Below, one piece after another: positions 17,836 to 26,838 of a stretch of DNA of 64,000 bases. The stretch spans positions 558,001 through 622,000 of the forward strand of contig NZ_JAJAVE010000001.1 in the NCBI RefSeq assembly GCF_020532675.1, given 5' to 3'. The translations under genes were made by a program, and so were the position numbers. This DNA is from Methylobacillus gramineus (lineage in GTDB: Bacteria > Pseudomonadota > Gammaproteobacteria > Burkholderiales > Methylophilaceae). The number at the start of each line of letters is the position of its first letter. The first letter of the stretch is position 1. The notes below the pieces were generated by a model. That model did no database searches. It was given only the letters and a program-made list of their open reading frames with translations, and had not been told where the DNA came from.

Positions 17836-18534
17836 TTACCAGGGAATTTCCTGTCCATCATAGGCGTAAAATTTGCCTGCATCAGCCAGGGTGACTTGAT
17901 CGATTACCTTGCGTAAACCGCTAATACTCTGTTGCGTATTAATCAAAGCATTGGGGCCGCCCATGTCAGTCAGCACCCAGCCAGGGTGTAGCACAATAGC
18001 GGTAATGCCTTGTTTGGCAAGATCCACCGACAAACTCCTGGTAATCATATTCAATGCGGTTTTGGTGGAGCGGTACATATAACTGCCGCCACTCGTATTG
18101 TCCGTAATACTGCCCATCTTGCTGGTCATATTGGCCAGCTTCTTGAGTTGGCCCTTGGCGAGATGAGGCGTAAATGCTTGTGCAACCTTGAATGGGGCCA
18201 GACTGTTGATGCGGAATGCCTCCATCCAGGCATCATAATCAGCATCACCGAATACCTCGGTGCTGCTGTCAGGGTAAACCCCGGCATTATTGATTAATAC
18301 ATCAATAGGTTGATCAGCCAGTGATGCAGCAAGCTCATCTACCTGATAGAAATTTCCCACATTCAATTTATGTACACTGACCAAGTCCTTAAAGCGGGTG
18401 GCCAGTTGCAGTAATTCCTCTGCATCCTCAGGGCTGCGACAGCATGCCAGCACGTTCCAGCCAGCCTCCGCATATTGTTTGGTGAACTCCAGACCAAGGC
18501 CGCGATTGGCACCAGTGATCAGTACAATTGGCAT
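17836..18534 (-). CDS. Short-chain dehydrogenase/reductase (sniffer / C-factor-like)
   Basis: A 232-aa NAD(P)-dependent SDR with the cofactor motif TGANRGLG near the N-terminus, NNAG, and a YRSTK active site (Tyr and Lys of YxxxK). It resembles the sniffer/CsgA-like branch of classical SDRs; the substrate is unknown. I start it at the ATG at 18534 (MPIVLITGANRG), because AAGGA lies 9 nt before it; the ATG at 18543 abuts that same AAGGA and is unlikely to be used. It is transcribed away from the polysaccharide locus and ends without a clear terminator. Confidence 0.93.
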   Translation of the reverse strand: MPIVLITGANRGLGLEFTKQYAEAGWNVLACCRSPEDAEELLQLATRFKDLVSVHKLNVGNFYQVDELAASLADQPIDVLINNAGVYPDSSTEVFGDADYDAWMEAFRINSLAPFKVAQAFTPHLAKGQLKKLANMTSKMGSITDNTSGGSYMYRSTKTALNMITRSLSVDLAKQGITAIVLHPGWVLTDMGGPNALINTQQSISGLRKVIDQVTLADAGKFYAYDGQEIPW

Positions 18535-18623
18535 ATTCAACATTCCTTATGAGATGAATTTCAAGGATAACACTTAGCTCGGGAAATTATCAGGCTTGAA
18601 GCAGGGCGAAAGTTTTTGTAAAC

Positions 18624-18644
18624 TGCGTTCACTATTTGAACGCA
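18624..18644. promoter_or_regulatory. Perfect palindrome upstream of the EPS MarR gene (candidate operator)
   Basis: TGCGTTCA and TGAACGCA form a perfect 8-bp inverted repeat with a 5-bp spacer, ending 19 bp before the ATG of the EPS-associated MarR regulator. MarR proteins bind palindromes of this size and often repress their own operon, so this is a plausible operator for the whole glycan locus. A binding site for another factor is also possible. Confidence 0.5.
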
Positions 18645-18663
18645 TGATGGTTAAATCGCATTA

Positions 18664-19005
18664 ATGCTCACCGACGAATACCGCTACAAGATACTCAAAC
18701 TGGTTCAGGAAAAACCTGAGATCAGTCAGCGAGAGCTCGCTAAGGCTTTGGGCATCAGTCTGGGTAAAACCAACTTCTGTCTTAAAGGATTGGTTGATGT
18801 GGGCTTGCTCAAGGTGTCCAATTTCCGCAATAGCCAGAACAAGCTGGCGTATATGTATTTGCTGACCCCCAAAGGGATAGAGGAAAAAACAGGTATCACC
18901 ATGCGATTTCTTAAATACAAGATGCAAGAATACGAAAATCTGCAGGCAGAAATTGAAGAGCTGCGCCGTGCGGCGGAAGAGTCTGTAGAAAAGGAAGTTG
19001 AATGA
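18664..19005 (+). CDS. EPS-associated MarR-family transcriptional regulator
   Basis: A 113-aa winged-helix regulator of the type found at the head of exopolysaccharide loci. The helix-turn-helix covers about residues 10-60 (SQRELAKALGISLGKTNFCLKGLV), followed by a wing (NKLAYMYLLTPKG) and a short coiled-coil dimerisation tail (MQEYENLQAEIEELRRAAEE). It overlaps manC by 4 bp, so it is the first gene of the polysaccharide operon. A perfect palindrome lies immediately upstream, suggesting autoregulation. The ligand or signal is unknown. Confidence 0.92.
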   Translation: MLTDEYRYKILKLVQEKPEISQRELAKALGISLGKTNFCLKGLVDVGLLKVSNFRNSQNKLAYMYLLTPKGIEEKTGITMRFLKYKMQEYENLQAEIEELRRAAEESVEKEVE

Positions 19006-20411
19006 GTGATCGATTCGCCATACTGCTTTGTGGTGGTTCTGGTACCCGGCTCTGGCCGTTGTCACGTACCTTGCGCCCCAAGCAACTGCTGGCGTTGAAT
19101 GGTAAGCAAACCTTGCTTCAGCAAACCGCGTTGCGTCTTTGCCAGCACGTCCCGGCCAGCAATCTATTCACCGTAACTCATGAAGATCATAAATTTGAGG
19201 TGAAAGGCCAGCTTGCCGACATTCTGCCGGACGCCGTCAATGGGGTGATGGCAGAGCCTTGCGCGCGCAATACATTACCCGCTATTGCGTGGGCCGTAAG
19301 TCGCATTCATTCTCAATCGCCCAATGCGATCATTGGGGTATTTCCTTCCGATCATGCCATTGATAATGAAGCCGCGTTTTATCAAGCATGGGAAGCCGCA
19401 GAGCAGGGTGCAAGTGAGGATTACCTGACGCTGCTTGGCATTTCACCCACTCACCCTGCGACTGGCTATGGTTATATTCAGCCTTCGGATGTTGCCATTG
19501 TTAAGCACCATGTATCGGCAGTGCGCAAAGTGGCCAAATTTGTTGAAAAGCCTGATCTGGAAAGGGCGCAAGATTTTGTTGCTTCAGGCTATCTTTGGAA
19601 TAGCGGAATGTTCGTTTTTCGCGCCAGTGTGTTTATGCAGATGCTGGCGAAACATCAGCCGGAAATAGCCTTTTCCATCAAGAGGCTAGGTACAGAAAAT
19701 CTAGCTGAAGAGTATGCCAAGCTACCAAATATTTCCATTGATTATGGCTTGGTGGAATTGGCTGAGCAAGTTGCTGTAGTGCCTGCTGATATGGCTTGGA
19801 GCGATCTGGGGAGCTGGGATTCTATTTATCAAAAAAATGATAAGAATGCTGATGACAATGTGTGTGAGGGGGATGTCATCAGTATTGATACTCAAAATAG
19901 CCTGCTGTGGAATACCCATGGCTTATTGGCAACATTGGGTGTCAGCAATCTCGCCATTATCCAGACTGCGGATGCTACGTTGATTTGTGATCGAAGCCGC
20001 ACAGAAGATATCAAACAGTTAGTGACCTTGGTGCAAAAGCACAAGCCCGAGCTGACTGAGCTGCATCGTACTGTTCACCGGCCATGGGGTACATATACGG
20101 TGTTGGAAGAGGGCATTAACTTTAAGATTAAACGTATCTCTGTCAATCCCGGGGCTAGTCTTTCCATGCAAATGCATCATCATCGTTCTGAGCATTGGGT
20201 AGTCGTATCAGGTGTGGCGAAGATTAGCAATGGCGATCAGGAAATGACATTAGAAGAAAATCAATCTACATACATCCCTAAAACCCATCGACACCGATTG
20301 GAAAACCTAGGGGATAAGCCACTTCAAATCATTGAGGTGCAATGTGGGGACTACGTTGGCGAGGACGATATCGTCCGTTTTGCAGATACTTATGGAAGGT
20401 GTGAGAACTAA
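19002..20411 (+). CDS. manC: Mannose-1-phosphate guanylyltransferase / mannose-6-phosphate isomerase
   Basis: A 469-aa bifunctional enzyme of the AlgA/CpsB type. The N-terminal nucleotidyltransferase (GGSGTRLWPLSR; FVEKPD) makes GDP-mannose from Man-1-P and GTP; the C-terminal cupin (about 350-465, with the metal-binding HHHRSEHW stretch) is the type II phosphomannose isomerase. It overlaps the MarR regulator by 4 bp and is followed directly by gmd, forming the GDP-mannose to GDP-fucose branch. No phosphomannomutase lies in the window, so that step must be encoded elsewhere. Confidence 0.96.
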   Translation: MSDRFAILLCGGSGTRLWPLSRTLRPKQLLALNGKQTLLQQTALRLCQHVPASNLFTVTHEDHKFEVKGQLADILPDAVNGVMAEPCARNTLPAIAWAVSRIHSQSPNAIIGVFPSDHAIDNEAAFYQAWEAAEQGASEDYLTLLGISPTHPATGYGYIQPSDVAIVKHHVSAVRKVAKFVEKPDLERAQDFVASGYLWNSGMFVFRASVFMQMLAKHQPEIAFSIKRLGTENLAEEYAKLPNISIDYGLVELAEQVAVVPADMAWSDLGSWDSIYQKNDKNADDNVCEGDVISIDTQNSLLWNTHGLLATLGVSNLAIIQTADATLICDRSRTEDIKQLVTLVQKHKPELTELHRTVHRPWGTYTVLEEGINFKIKRISVNPGASLSMQMHHHRSEHWVVVSGVAKISNGDQEMTLEENQSTYIPKTHRHRLENLGDKPLQIIEVQCGDYVGEDDIVRFADTYGRCEN

Positions 20412-21497
20412 ATGAGCAAGGTGGCTTTGATTACTGGCGTGACCGGGCAGGATGGGGCTTATCTATCTGAATTGTTGTTAAGCAAGGGCTATATCGTACA
20501 CGGCATCAAGCGCCGTGCTTCCCTGTTCAACACAGATCGGATCGACCACCTGTATCAAGACCCGCATATTGATAACAAGAACTTTATCCTGCACTACGGC
20601 GATCTGACCGATTCCACCAACCTCATTCGCATTATCCAGCAAGTCCAGCCAGACGAGATCTACAACCTGGCCGCCATGAGCCATGTGGCCGTGAGTTTTG
20701 AAACGCCAGAATATACTGCCAACGCCGACGGCATTGGCACCTTGCGTATTCTTGAAGCTATCCGCATCCTTGGCCTGGAAAAAAAGACCCGTTTCTACCA
20801 GGCCTCCACCTCAGAGCTCTACGGCCTGGTACAAGAAATCCCACAAAAAGAAACCACCCCATTCTATCCACGCAGTCCCTACGCTGTAGCCAAGCTTTAC
20901 GCCTACTGGATCACCGTCAACTACCGGGAAGCCTACGGCATCTACGCATGCAACGGCGTCCTGTTCAACCATGAAAGTCCGCTACGTGGCGAAACCTTCG
21001 TTACCCGCAAGATTACGCGGGCATTGGCAAGGATCAAATTGGGCCTGCAAGATAACCTTTACCTGGGCAACCTGGACTCACTGCGTGACTGGGGCCATGC
21101 TAAAGACTACGTTGAAATGCAATGGCTCATGCTGCAACAAGATCACCCAGAAGACTTCGTCATTGCGACCGGTGTCCAATACAGTGTCCGTGACTTCGTC
21201 AATGCTGCCGCCAAAGAGCTTGATATTGCGATCACCTGGAAAGGTCAGGGCGTGGATGAGAGAGGTTATGATGCCAGCGGCAAATGCATCGTCGAGGTAG
21301 ACTCACGCTACTTCCGTCCTACCGAAGTTGAAACCCTCTTGGGTGACCCGAGCAAAGCCAAACAAAAACTCGGCTGGACCCCGAAAACCACCTTCCAGGA
21401 GCTCGTCTCTGAAATGGTGCGTGAAGACCTGAAGAGTGCTCAGCGTGACGAACTTGTTAAAAAGCACGGCTTTGCTGCTTATGACTACAACGAATAA
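20412..21497 (+). CDS. gmd: GDP-mannose 4,6-dehydratase
   Basis: A 361-aa extended SDR converting GDP-mannose to GDP-4-keto-6-deoxymannose. It has [15 protein letters not shown] at the N-terminus, the [14 protein letters not shown] active-site strand and YAVAK (YxxxK), then the family [13 protein letters not shown] block. It starts on the base after the manC stop and precedes fcl, together giving GDP-L-fucose. From roughly 20500 onward codons end mainly in C, unlike manC and the downstream neu genes, which hints that this gene and most of fcl came in as a separate segment. Confidence 0.97.
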   Translation: MSKVALITGVTGQDGAYLSELLLSKGYIVHGIKRRASLFNTDRIDHLYQDPHIDNKNFILHYGDLTDSTNLIRIIQQVQPDEIYNLAAMSHVAVSFETPEYTANADGIGTLRILEAIRILGLEKKTRFYQASTSELYGLVQEIPQKETTPFYPRSPYAVAKLYAYWITVNYREAYGIYACNGVLFNHESPLRGETFVTRKITRALARIKLGLQDNLYLGNLDSLRDWGHAKDYVEMQWLMLQQDHPEDFVIATGVQYSVRDFVNAAAKELDIAITWKGQGVDERGYDASGKCIVEVDSRYFRPTEVETLLGDPSKAKQKLGWTPKTTFQELVSEMVREDLKSAQRDELVKKHGFAAYDYNE

Positions 21498-21509
21498 CAG
21501 AGTGCACTA

Positions 21510-22490
21510 ATGGACAAAACCGCACGCATCTACGTGGCAGGGCACAGAGGCCTCGTAGGCTCAGCTATCGTCAAGAACCTTGAGAACGCAGGTTACACCC
21601 ACCTAATCAAGCGGACGCATGCCGAACTCGATCTCACTGATCTGCAGGCAACAGATGCTTTTTTTGCCGAACACAAGCCGGAATACGTCTTCCTGGCGGC
21701 AGCCAAGGTTGGCGGAATCGTGGCCAACAACACCTACCCGGCGGAGTTTATCCGCGACAATCTGGCGATTCAGAACAGCGTCATTCATAGCGCCTGGAAG
21801 CATGGGGTTACCCGCCTGCTGTTTCTCGGCTCTAGCTGCATCTACCCCAAGCTGGCACCGCAGCCCATGAAAGAAGAACACCTGCTGACCGGCCCGTTGG
21901 AACCAACCAACCGCCCTTACGCATTGGCCAAAATCGCAGGCATCGAAATGTGCTGGAGTTACAACCGCCAGTACGATACCCAATACCTCGCAGCCATGCC
22001 CACCAACCTTTACGGCCCCGGTGACAACTACCACCCCGAGAATAGCCACGTCATCCCGGCCCTTCTGCGTAAATTCCACGAAGCCAAGCAGAATAACCAA
22101 CCCACCGTCACCGTCTGGGGCACAGGTACACCCAAGAGAGAATTCCTCTACAGCGATGATATGGCTGATGCCTGTGTATTCTTGCTGAATCTGCCCGAGG
22201 AAAAATTTAATTCTCTGCTGGGAAGCAAGGAGAATGGTACTGATGTTTTTGACCCACCATTAGTCAATATTGGCGTGGGTGCCGATATCTCAATCCAGGA
22301 ATTAGCCTCGTTGGTAAAACAGGTGGTTGGCTACCAAGGAAAAATTGAGTTTGATAGTTCAAAACCTGATGGCTCGATGCGCAAGCTCATGGATGTTAGC
22401 AAGCTAAACAGTTTGGGGTGGACTTACTCCGTTGTGCTTGAAGATGGCTTGAAAAAGGCATATTTGGAATTTATAAAAGAAGAAATCTGA
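21510..22490 (+). CDS. fcl: GDP-L-fucose synthase
   Basis: A 326-aa bifunctional 3,5-epimerase/4-reductase that makes GDP-L-fucose from the Gmd product. It shows the cofactor motif [20 protein letters not shown], and the YALAK active site, with [24 protein letters not shown] typical of the family. It lies 12 bp after gmd. The C-terminal third (from about 22190) turns A+T-rich with T-ending codons, unlike the earlier part, so the gene itself appears mosaic. The 92 bp after it are very A+T-rich and may hold a promoter for neuA. Confidence 0.97.
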   Translation: MDKTARIYVAGHRGLVGSAIVKNLENAGYTHLIKRTHAELDLTDLQATDAFFAEHKPEYVFLAAAKVGGIVANNTYPAEFIRDNLAIQNSVIHSAWKHGVTRLLFLGSSCIYPKLAPQPMKEEHLLTGPLEPTNRPYALAKIAGIEMCWSYNRQYDTQYLAAMPTNLYGPGDNYHPENSHVIPALLRKFHEAKQNNQPTVTVWGTGTPKREFLYSDDMADACVFLLNLPEEKFNSLLGSKENGTDVFDPPLVNIGVGADISIQELASLVKQVVGYQGKIEFDSSKPDGSMRKLMDVSKLNSLGWTYSVVLEDGLKKAYLEFIKEEI

Positions 22491-22582
22491 GTTTTATTAA
22501 TTTATTTATAATATCGAGTTGATATTATCTTCAAAAAATAGTGATTAGATAATTTATACAATGTTCGTGATTTGAATAGATA

Positions 22583-23287
22583 ATGTCCAATTCTGAAAAT
22601 AAAATTTATGCATTGATTCCTGCTAGAGGCGGTTCTAAAGGTGTGCCCAGAAAAAACCTGAAATCTATCGCAGGTTTTCCATTAATAAGTTATACGATTA
22701 AAGCCGCTATGCAAGCTAAACATGTTGACGCTGTGTATGTATCTTCTGATTGCGAAGATATATTGGAGTATTCAACGGCACAAGGCTGTACTTGTATAGT
22801 AAGGCCTCCAGAATATGCTACGGATGAAGCATCAGCTTCTGATGTGGTCAAACATTTTATCAAGATTGTAAATGTAGATGATGAAGATCTAATCGTTTAC
22901 CTACAGCCTACTTCTCCCTTGAGAGATGAACATCATATTGATGATGCGCTAAGGATTTTGAAGAAAACAGGATTTACTTCCTTAGTAAGTTTGGAGGCTT
23001 TGCATAAATCGCCTTATAAGTCATTTCGCCTGGATGAAAATGAACAATTGATTTCATTGTTTGATGAAAAACTTTCTAATGTGCGTCGCCAAAATTTGCC
23101 TTTGTGCTATGCGCCCAATGGTGCCATTTATATCTTCTCAAAGTCAGAGTTTGAGGCAAGAGGCGGTTTCCCATCCAATGGTAGTGTTGCTTATGTAATG
23201 TCTGCAGAGGAGAGTGTTGACATTGATACCGAAGCAGATTTTTTAGAAACAGAAGCGTTATTAAGGAATAAATATGGCATCTTTTGA
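22583..23287 (+). CDS. neuA: CMP-nonulosonate (sialic-type) cytidylyltransferase
   Basis: A 234-aa acylneuraminate cytidylyltransferase that would activate a nonulosonic acid with CTP. The signature ALIPARGGSKGVPRKNL is at the N-terminus, with VSSDCEDI, YLQPTSPLR and a C-terminal DIDTEADF that supplies metal-binding acids. It overlaps neuB by 14 bp. Whether the sugar is neuraminic or legionaminic acid cannot be set from this protein alone. Codon use is A+T-rich, differing from gmd before it. Confidence 0.93.
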   Translation: MSNSENKIYALIPARGGSKGVPRKNLKSIAGFPLISYTIKAAMQAKHVDAVYVSSDCEDILEYSTAQGCTCIVRPPEYATDEASASDVVKHFIKIVNVDDEDLIVYLQPTSPLRDEHHIDDALRILKKTGFTSLVSLEALHKSPYKSFRLDENEQLISLFDEKLSNVRRQNLPLCYAPNGAIYIFSKSEFEARGGFPSNGSVAYVMSAEESVDIDTEADFLETEALLRNKYGIF

Positions 23288-24314
23288 AATTGCTGGGCGA
23301 AAAATTGGTGACGGATATGAACCCATTGTCATTGCAGAAATTGGCATTAACCATGAGGGGTCATTAGATGTTGCTATTGATATGGCCAGGGCTGCTATTG
23401 AAGCCGGTGCAGAAATAATCAAACATCAGACTCATGTGGTTGAAGATGAAATGTCCGATGAAGCTAAGGGCGTTATTCCTGGAAATGCAGATGTTTCAAT
23501 CTATGAGATTATGCGACGTTGCTCATTGTCTGAAGATGATGAGTATAAGCTCATGCAATATGTGCAACAACAAGGAAGTATTTTTATCAGTACTCCATTC
23601 TCGAGAATGGCAGCAAATCGACTAAAAAAATTTGATATTCCCGCCTATAAAATAGGATCGGGTGAATGCAATAATTATCCTCTTGTACGGCACATTGCCT
23701 CATTCGGTAAACCTATTATTGTTAGTACTGGTATGAACAGTATTGAAACCATTGCACCTACCGTCAATATATTAAGACAAGCAAAAGTACCTTTTGCTCT
23801 ACTGCACTGTACAAATATATACCCCACGCCTCCTGAGCTTGTAAGGCTTGATGCTATCCAAGTTATCAAAAATGCCTATCCCGATGCGGTAGTGGGACTT
23901 TCAGATCATACGGTTGGTAATTATGCTTGCTTGGGAGCTGTGGCATTGGGAGGCTCCATCCTAGAACGTCATTTTACTGACACCATGTCACGGCCGGGAC
24001 CCGATATTGTTTGTTCGATGGATCCTGCCGCATTGCAGGATTTGATTACTGGATCAAAAGTTATTTTTGCAGCCAAGGGTGCATATAAAGGTCCACTCTT
24101 GGAAGAGGAAAAAACCATCGCTTTTGCTTTTGCATCTGTGGTCGCGATTAAAGATATCAATGTTGGGGATGTCTTGAGTGAAGATAATATTTGGTTACGC
24201 CGGCCTGGAGGAGGTGATTTTAATGCCTCTGACTATGATCAGTTACTTGGTCGTAAAGCATTGCAAACAATACTGAGTGGCAAAAGAGTGAACAGGCAGG
24301 ATGTTGAGGCATGA
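23274..24314 (+). CDS. neuB: N-acetylneuraminate (nonulosonate) synthase
   Basis: A 346-aa PEP-condensing synthase. The TIM-barrel part includes VIAEIGINHEGS, IKHQTHVVEDEMS, STPFSRMAANRL, KIGSGECNNYPL, STGMNSIE, GLSDHT and LERHFT; an SAF (antifreeze-like) domain ends the protein (about 280-346). As I recall the Campylobacter sialic-acid synthase NeuB1, the resemblance is strong through these blocks. It condenses ManNAc (or a 6-deoxy diamino analogue) with PEP. It overlaps neuA by 14 bp and neuC by 4 bp, forming one translational unit. Confidence 0.93.
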   Translation: MASFEIAGRKIGDGYEPIVIAEIGINHEGSLDVAIDMARAAIEAGAEIIKHQTHVVEDEMSDEAKGVIPGNADVSIYEIMRRCSLSEDDEYKLMQYVQQQGSIFISTPFSRMAANRLKKFDIPAYKIGSGECNNYPLVRHIASFGKPIIVSTGMNSIETIAPTVNILRQAKVPFALLHCTNIYPTPPELVRLDAIQVIKNAYPDAVVGLSDHTVGNYACLGAVALGGSILERHFTDTMSRPGPDIVCSMDPAALQDLITGSKVIFAAKGAYKGPLLEEEKTIAFAFASVVAIKDINVGDVLSEDNIWLRRPGGGDFNASDYDQLLGRKALQTILSGKRVNRQDVEA

Positions 24315-25441
24315 GTCGGAGAGTTGTTTTTCTTACCGGTACCAGAGCCGATTTTGGCAAACTTAAATCCCTAATGCGAGCCTTACAAAATGACATGGAT
24401 TTTGATGTCCATGTATTCATTACAGGCATGCATATGTTGTCAAAATATGGTTATACCTGTGAGGAGGTTGAAAAGGCCGGATTTAAAAACCTATTTCGTT
24501 TCATCAATCAAAATCAAAGCGATAGCATGGATCATATTTTGGCTAAAACTATTACTGGTTTATCAGATTATGTGAATGAGATCGCACCTGAATTGATAGT
24601 GATTCATGGCGATAGAGTTGAAGCACTGGCCGGGGCAGCTGTCGGAGCATTGAATAACATTCGAGTTGCACATATAGAGGGCGGAGAAGTGTCAGGTACT
24701 GTCGACGAGTTGATTCGGCATGCAGTCACTAAACTGTCTCATGGGCATTTTGTCTCCAACGAACAGGCCAAAAATCGTCTCATTCAGCTTGGGGAGAGTG
24801 AAGATTCTGTCTTTGTTATTGGCTCTCCAGACATTGATGTCATGAATTCAACATCGTTGCCAAGCATTGATGCTGTGAGGGAGAGATATGGCTTTTCGTT
24901 TGAGCACTACGCAATTTTGATGTATCACCCAGTTACTTCTGAGTTGGATGATTTACCAAGGCAAGCCAAAGCCATTGTAGATTACATTTCAGATACCTCA
25001 TTGCCATTCATTGTCGTATATCCAAATAATGATCATGGTTCAGACATTATTTTGAATGAATATTTGCGATTGAAAGACTTGAGCCACGTTAAAGTTTACC
25101 CATCTATAAGATTCGAATACTTCTTAACGCTTCTCAAAAATGCAGCATTCATCTTGGGGAACTCCAGCGCTGGAGTCAGAGAGGCTCCCCATTTCGGCGT
25201 ACCAGCTATCAATGTCGGCAGTAGGCAGCATAATAGAGCAACAGCAGTGTCCATTATTAATACCAGCGCACATATGGATTCCCTTCGACACGCAGTTCAG
25301 CAAGTTGCAGATATTCCTCGCGTGGCAGTTTCTGACTTTGGGAATGGTAATAGTGCCGGTGAGTTTCATCAGATTCTGTTGAATGATGCTTTTTGGGATA
25401 AGGGAATACAGAAGCACTTTATCGATAGGAGTGCAGTGTGA
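24311..25441 (+). CDS. neuC: UDP-GlcNAc 2-epimerase (hydrolysing)
   Basis: A 376-aa enzyme releasing ManNAc (or a 6-deoxy analogue) from a UDP-sugar, the first committed step to the nonulosonic acid. Family blocks are FLTGTRADFGKLKSLM, VIHGDRVEALA, HIEGGEVSGTVDE, MYHPVTSE and a late GNSSAGVREAP. It overlaps neuB (ATGA) and the hisF-like gene, which starts with GTG inside its stop region. No aminotransferase/acetyltransferase of the legionaminic type is adjacent, which favours a Neu5Ac-like product, but this is not decisive. Confidence 0.93.
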   Translation: MSRRVVFLTGTRADFGKLKSLMRALQNDMDFDVHVFITGMHMLSKYGYTCEEVEKAGFKNLFRFINQNQSDSMDHILAKTITGLSDYVNEIAPELIVIHGDRVEALAGAAVGALNNIRVAHIEGGEVSGTVDELIRHAVTKLSHGHFVSNEQAKNRLIQLGESEDSVFVIGSPDIDVMNSTSLPSIDAVRERYGFSFEHYAILMYHPVTSELDDLPRQAKAIVDYISDTSLPFIVVYPNNDHGSDIILNEYLRLKDLSHVKVYPSIRFEYFLTLLKNAAFILGNSSAGVREAPHFGVPAINVGSRQHNRATAVSIINTSAHMDSLRHAVQQVADIPRVAVSDFGNGNSAGEFHQILLNDAFWDKGIQKHFIDRSAV

Positions 25442-26175
25442 GGTTGATCGCAAGGCTTGATGTCAAAAATGAACATGTGATCAAAGGCATACATTTTGAA
25501 GGCTTGCGTAAAGTTGGCAATCCAATCGAGATGGCTAAAAATTATTATGCCCAAGGCATTGATGAGATTGTGTTCATAGATGCCGTGGCCAGCTTATATA
25601 ACCGTAATAACCTGCTGTCTGTGATCGCCAAGGCTTCGGAAGAAGTTTTTGTTCCCATCACTGTAGGTGGCGGGTTACGTTCCATAGCGGATATCGAGAT
25701 GGCTTTGAGTGCTGGTGCAGACAAGGTGGCAGTCAATACAGCTGCAATTCTGAATCCGGGATTCATAACGGAAATTGCCAAGCGCTATGGTAGCCAATGT
25801 GTGGTTGCGTCTATTCAAGCCAAACGCATAGGCCATGACTGGGAGGCTTATATGGAGGCCGGGAGAGAGCCTACAGGAAAAAAGGTCGTTGCTTGGAGCA
25901 AGGAGTTGGAAGATCTTGGTGCAGGCGAGATATTGCTAACGTCCATTGACCAAGATGGTACAAAAAAAGGATTTGACCTTCCATTGCTTCGTGCAGTTAA
26001 CACGATAGTGAACATTCCAGTCATGATCAGTGGTGGCTGTGGTAATACTGATCATGTGCAAGATTTGAAAGAAATACGACCAAGTGGAGTTTGTCTGGCG
26101 TCAGTATTACATTACAAAATCAATACGATAGATGAATTCAAACAGCGGCTGACATCCATCAATGGTACTAGATAA
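25438..26175 (+). CDS. HisF-like ammonia-channelling subunit of a sugar amidotransferase system
   Basis: A 245-aa (beta-alpha)8 barrel homologous to imidazole glycerol phosphate synthase cyclase HisF. The first catalytic Asp is kept (D8 in ARLDVK), but the second (Asp130 of HisF, normally in VAIDAK) is Gln127 here (ASIQAK). Phosphate-binding glycine loops (TVGGG, SGGCG) remain. This, its place before hisH-like and a sugar amidotransferase gene, and the lack of other his genes argue that it does not serve histidine synthesis but guides ammonia from the glutaminase to the amidotransferase. It starts with GTG overlapping the neuC stop. Confidence 0.88.
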   Translation: MRLIARLDVKNEHVIKGIHFEGLRKVGNPIEMAKNYYAQGIDEIVFIDAVASLYNRNNLLSVIAKASEEVFVPITVGGGLRSIADIEMALSAGADKVAVNTAAILNPGFITEIAKRYGSQCVVASIQAKRIGHDWEAYMEAGREPTGKKVVAWSKELEDLGAGEILLTSIDQDGTKKGFDLPLLRAVNTIVNIPVMISGGCGNTDHVQDLKEIRPSGVCLASVLHYKINTIDEFKQRLTSINGTR

Positions 26176-26814
26176 ATGAAGAAAATATGTATTCTTGATT
26201 ATGGACTAGGCAATGTCCGTAGTGTTAGCAATGCGCTCAAGTATGTTGGTGCTCATCCTGTAATTTCAAATACACCAGAAATACTCAAAGATTCTCACGC
26301 GTTGATAGTGCCAGGGGTTGGTGCATTTGCTCAAGGGATGTCTGCATTGGGTAAAGATGGATTACAAGATAGCCTGCTCGAATATATAAAAAGTGGAAAA
26401 CATGTCCTGGGCATTTGTTTGGGCATGCAATTACTTTTTGACAGGGGTGACGAGTTCGGGGTTACCACTGGTCTTGGACTAGTGCCAGGCGTAGTCTCCA
26501 GAATTGTGCCCAGACAGCAATCAGAGGTGAGGTTGCCGCATATCTCATGGGCGAAAGTTGATCCCAATCCCGTGCATGAAAATGATGGTGGCATGTTTGA
26601 TGGATTGCCAGACAAGCAGCGTAAGTTCTATTTTCTGCATAGTTATGCTGCTCAAGATGTACCTGATCAATTCATCACAGGTCGCGCGACGTATTCTGGA
26701 TATACTTTTGTTGCGTCAGTGAAGAGAGACAATATCTGGGGTGCGCAATTTCACCCAGAAAAAAGTGGCCCAAGTGGTCTACAAGTTCTAAATAACTTTG
26801 TAAAAAACAGCTAA
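26176..26814 (+). CDS. HisH-like glutamine amidotransferase subunit
   Basis: A 212-aa class I glutaminase with the complete triad Cys81 (GICLGMQ), His193 and Glu195 (FHPEKS). It would hydrolyse glutamine to release ammonia in complex with the HisF-like protein. Its ATG follows the hisF-like stop with no gap, and the N-acetyl sugar amidotransferase is next. In other Gram-negative surface-glycan clusters such HisH/HisF pairs feed ammonia to a WbpG/PseA-type enzyme that turns an N-acetyl group into an acetamidino group. Confidence 0.9.
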   Translation: MKKICILDYGLGNVRSVSNALKYVGAHPVISNTPEILKDSHALIVPGVGAFAQGMSALGKDGLQDSLLEYIKSGKHVLGICLGMQLLFDRGDEFGVTTGLGLVPGVVSRIVPRQQSEVRLPHISWAKVDPNPVHENDGGMFDGLPDKQRKFYFLHSYAAQDVPDQFITGRATYSGYTFVASVKRDNIWGAQFHPEKSGPSGLQVLNNFVKNS

Positions 26815-26838
26815 TTGAAAAGAAGTGTGGAGGAATTT

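Noticed and set aside
18544-18663. Phage or mobile-element boundary at the start of the glycan locus
   Set aside because: No integrase, transposase, terminal repeat or tRNA lies there; the locus variation is better explained by homologous recombination.
25438-26814. hisF and hisH as histidine biosynthesis genes
   Set aside because: No other his gene is present, the HisF-like protein lacks its second catalytic Asp, and both genes are embedded between neuC and a sugar amidotransferase.
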